From NCBI GenBank assembly GCA_007127695.1, contig SKYW01000303.1, positions 1-10,701 of the forward strand: a stretch of DNA of 10,701 nt. Direction: 5' to 3'. Shown in pieces: positions 9,073 to 10,701 of this stretch. Under the pieces are notes generated by a model. That model saw only the letters and a list, made by a program, of their open reading frames with translations. It was not told the origin of the DNA and ran no database searches. The DNA is from Balneolales bacterium. GTDB lineage: Bacteria > Bacteroidota > Rhodothermia > Balneolales > Natronogracilivirgulaceae. Each line of letters starts with the position of its first letter. Position 1 is the stretch's first letter. Both the position numbers and the translations under genes were made by a program.

Positions 9073-9106
9073 CCGGCGCTCAGGCCGTATTCAGCGCGAT
9101 TGCCGG
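9073..9106 (+). terminator. Weak stem-loop after the SDR gene
   Basis: GCGCT (9076-9080) can pair with AGCGC (9093-9097), and CCG (9073-9075) with CGG (9104-9106) across a bulge. It lies 26 nt after the SDR stop. No T-run follows, so intrinsic termination is doubtful. Confidence 0.2.
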
Positions 9107-9174
9107 AACCTTCCATCAAAAATCGGCTTCCGGGTGGATGCGATCCGGGAATATCCTGTGTTTGCATGGCAGGA

Positions 9175-9187
9175 CCGGACCGTCCGG
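9175..9187. other. Short perfect dyad ccggac-c-gtccgg
   Basis: Two 6-nt arms with a single central base, 35 nt before the candidate promoter of the NamZ-type gene. It could be an operator half-site pair, but GC-rich dyads of this size arise by chance and no regulator is encoded nearby. Confidence 0.2.
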
Positions 9188-9221
9188 ATTATTAGTAGTT
9201 GGCTGGTTTATCGAAAATCCA

Positions 9222-9249
9222 TTGTACCGTTAAGGGATGATTTTATTAT
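9222..9249 (+). promoter_or_regulatory. Candidate promoter for the NamZ-type gene
   Basis: TTGTAC (9222-9227), a 16-nt spacer and TATTAT (9244-9249, 5 of 6 matches to the -10 box). The -35 match is weak. It lies in an AT-rich patch and would give a leader of about 70 nt before the ATG at 9326. A second TATTAT overlaps at 9247-9252. Confidence 0.3.
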
Positions 9250-9325
9250 TATGTAATCTTTAGAAAACACAGCACCTGCCAGACTATTCTACCGCAAAAT
9301 CACAACGTTCTCATATCTATTTAAC

Positions 9326-10681
9326 ATGGACAGCACGTCACCCGTTTCCAACAGAACCACGATACCCGTTCCAAAACATTCTGCCTCCAGTGTATTTCGC
9401 TTTACCTTGATAACGCCGTTTGCACTGTTAATGGTTATCCTTTCCTGTTCGCCGGAGGATATCCCGCGTAACGATTATGCACCCTCAGAAAGCGCAACGC
9501 CTGTGGTGCAGGTAGGGGCTGAGCGGCTGCTGACAGACTATTTCCACCTGGTGGATGGGAAGCGGGTCGGCATCATCACCAACCATAGTGCCGTTGCCGG
9601 TGGAGAGCACATTGTGGACCTGCTCCATGCTCATCCCGGTGTGACCGTCACGGCACTTTTTGGTCCTGAGCACGGTATACGCGGCACTGCCGATGCCGGA
9701 GAAGCGGTAGAAGATGCCATTGATGAGCAAACCGGCATTCCAGCCTACAGTTTGTACGGTCAGAACCGACGTCCGACTCATGAGATGCTTTCGGAAGTGG
9801 ATGTGCTGCTCTTTGATATTCAGGATGTGGGCACGCGCTTCTACACCTATCCGGCAACCATGGGGCGTGCCATGCGTTCGGCAGTGGAGGCTGACATTCC
9901 TTATGTCGTCTTGGATCGTCCAAATCCTATTGGCGGCCAGCGCATTGAGGGACATATCCGCAAGGACGAATTTGTTTCGGGCATTGGACTGTATCCCACT
10001 CCCGTCACACACGGTATGACCGTTGGTGAACTGGCGCTGATGATCCACGACCAGGGCTGGCACGACGGTATAGAAGAGCTTGAATTGCACATAGTGCCGA
10101 TGAAAGGGTGGACCCGCGACATGCTTTGGTTCGATACCGGCCTTGCATGGATTCCGCCCAGTCCGAATATCCCGGATGCCGGGACAGCCGTGGTCTACCC
10201 GGGGACCTGCTTCTTTGAAGGCACTCCGGCCAGTGAGGGTCGTGGCACCTATGAGCCGTTCCTGCAGGTCGGAAGTCCGTTCACAGATGAAGAAGTGGCG
10301 GCAGACCGGCTGAACGAGCGGCAGTTACCCGGACTCCGGTTCCATCCGGTCACCTTCGAACCGGTGAGCATACCGGGCATGTCCCGTCATCCCAAGCTGG
10401 AAGGGGAAACGGTGCGTGGTGTGAAACTGGAAGTGGCCGATGCCCCGGCCGTGTCCCCTGTAGCCGCGGGCATCCATTTGCTCCAGGTTTTTTACGACCT
10501 GTTGCCGGATGAGAGAAAGGAGGAGTTCTTCCATCCACGCGGGATGCCAGTCCGTGCCGGCAACACGATGGTGGCCCAAATGATACGTGACGGTGTTCCG
10601 GCAGAGGAAATCATCCGCAGTTGGCAGGAAGATGTCGAAAGCTTCGAAAAGATGCGTCGCCCATACCTTCTTTATGAGTGA
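9326..10681 (+). CDS. namZ: DUF1343/GH171 lipoprotein, exo-beta-N-acetylmuramidase NamZ-type
   Basis: A 451-aa secreted protein of the DUF1343 (YbbC) family. The Bacillus subtilis member NamZ is known to release N-acetylmuramic acid from the non-reducing ends of peptidoglycan fragments and founded family GH171. Seen: a hydrophobic segment at about 26-40 ending in VILS-C41, a lipoprotein signal, with acidic residues two positions later (E44, D45). Family motifs in order are GIITNHSAV (82-90), FGPEHGIRG (112-120, with E115 a likely active-site acid), FDIQDVGTRFYTYPATMG (163-180), LDRPNPIGG (196-204), THGMTVGE (228-235), WIPPSPNIP (275-283), YPGTCFFEGTPASEGRG (291-307) and a C-terminal FHP/RP region. 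The length fits the catalytic part plus leader. No NagZ or AmiE partner gene is in view, unlike B. subtilis, so a role in cell-wall recycling or in scavenging foreign wall fragments is inferred. The start has no Shine-Dalgarno, and no other in-frame ATG precedes the signal segment. The gene ends 20 nt before the window edge. Confidence 0.92.
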   Translation: MDSTSPVSNRTTIPVPKHSASSVFRFTLITPFALLMVILSCSPEDIPRNDYAPSESATPVVQVGAERLLTDYFHLVDGKRVGIITNHSAVAGGEHIVDLLHAHPGVTVTALFGPEHGIRGTADAGEAVEDAIDEQTGIPAYSLYGQNRRPTHEMLSEVDVLLFDIQDVGTRFYTYPATMGRAMRSAVEADIPYVVLDRPNPIGGQRIEGHIRKDEFVSGIGLYPTPVTHGMTVGELALMIHDQGWHDGIEELELHIVPMKGWTRDMLWFDTGLAWIPPSPNIPDAGTAVVYPGTCFFEGTPASEGRGTYEPFLQVGSPFTDEEVAADRLNERQLPGLRFHPVTFEPVSIPGMSRHPKLEGETVRGVKLEVADAPAVSPVAAGIHLLQVFYDLLPDERKEEFFHPRGMPVRAGNTMVAQMIRDGVPAEEIIRSWQEDVESFEKMRRPYLLYE

Positions 10682-10701
10682 TACCCGGGAGCAGCGCATC
10701 A

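Overview
The window looks like chromosomal DNA from a free-living, moderately GC-rich Gram-negative bacterium. The Bacteroidota/Rhodothermia-Balneolia side is my best guess, at low confidence. The reasons are two lipoprotein-type secreted proteins (a serpin and a DUF1343/NamZ-type exo-muramidase), several starts without a clear Shine-Dalgarno sequence, and a GltD of the 'CMDCG...[16 protein letters not shown]' type. No phage, insertion sequence, CRISPR array, tRNA or rRNA gene is visible.

Left part, minus strand (1-1427): a lipoprotein serpin (147-1427) is followed after 19 nt by the start of a second gene that runs off the left edge. This second gene has a Shine-Dalgarno sequence, an ATG and a hydrophobic leader ending in LLTG. 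It then meets a TGA exactly where the lipobox cysteine should be. The next frame is open to the edge, as if one base of a TGC codon were missing, so it is called a candidate frameshifted lipoprotein gene.

Positions 1428-2031 are a 604-nt divergent intergenic region, AT-rich in the middle and GC-rich near its right end. It presumably holds the promoters of the serpin and of gltB.

Centre, plus strand (2032-8225): gltB and gltD encode the large and small subunits of glutamate synthase (GOGAT), separated by 53 nt and clearly one operon. Together they turn glutamine plus 2-oxoglutarate into two glutamates. Both subunits look intact, with all expected catalytic and iron-sulfur cysteines. A 14-bp tandem repeat begins at the gltD stop codon.

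Right part, plus strand (8408-10681): a small atypical SDR (NAD(P)-binding, YhfK-like) is followed, after a 279-nt gap with a plausible promoter, by a lipoprotein of the DUF1343/GH171 family (NamZ-type exo-beta-N-acetylmuramidase). The genes do not form one pathway. The gltBD operon is core nitrogen metabolism, and the flanking genes concern the cell envelope and defence against proteases. I see no convincing undescribed multi-gene system. The points most worth checking are the apparent frameshift at the left edge and the serpin's long reactive loop.
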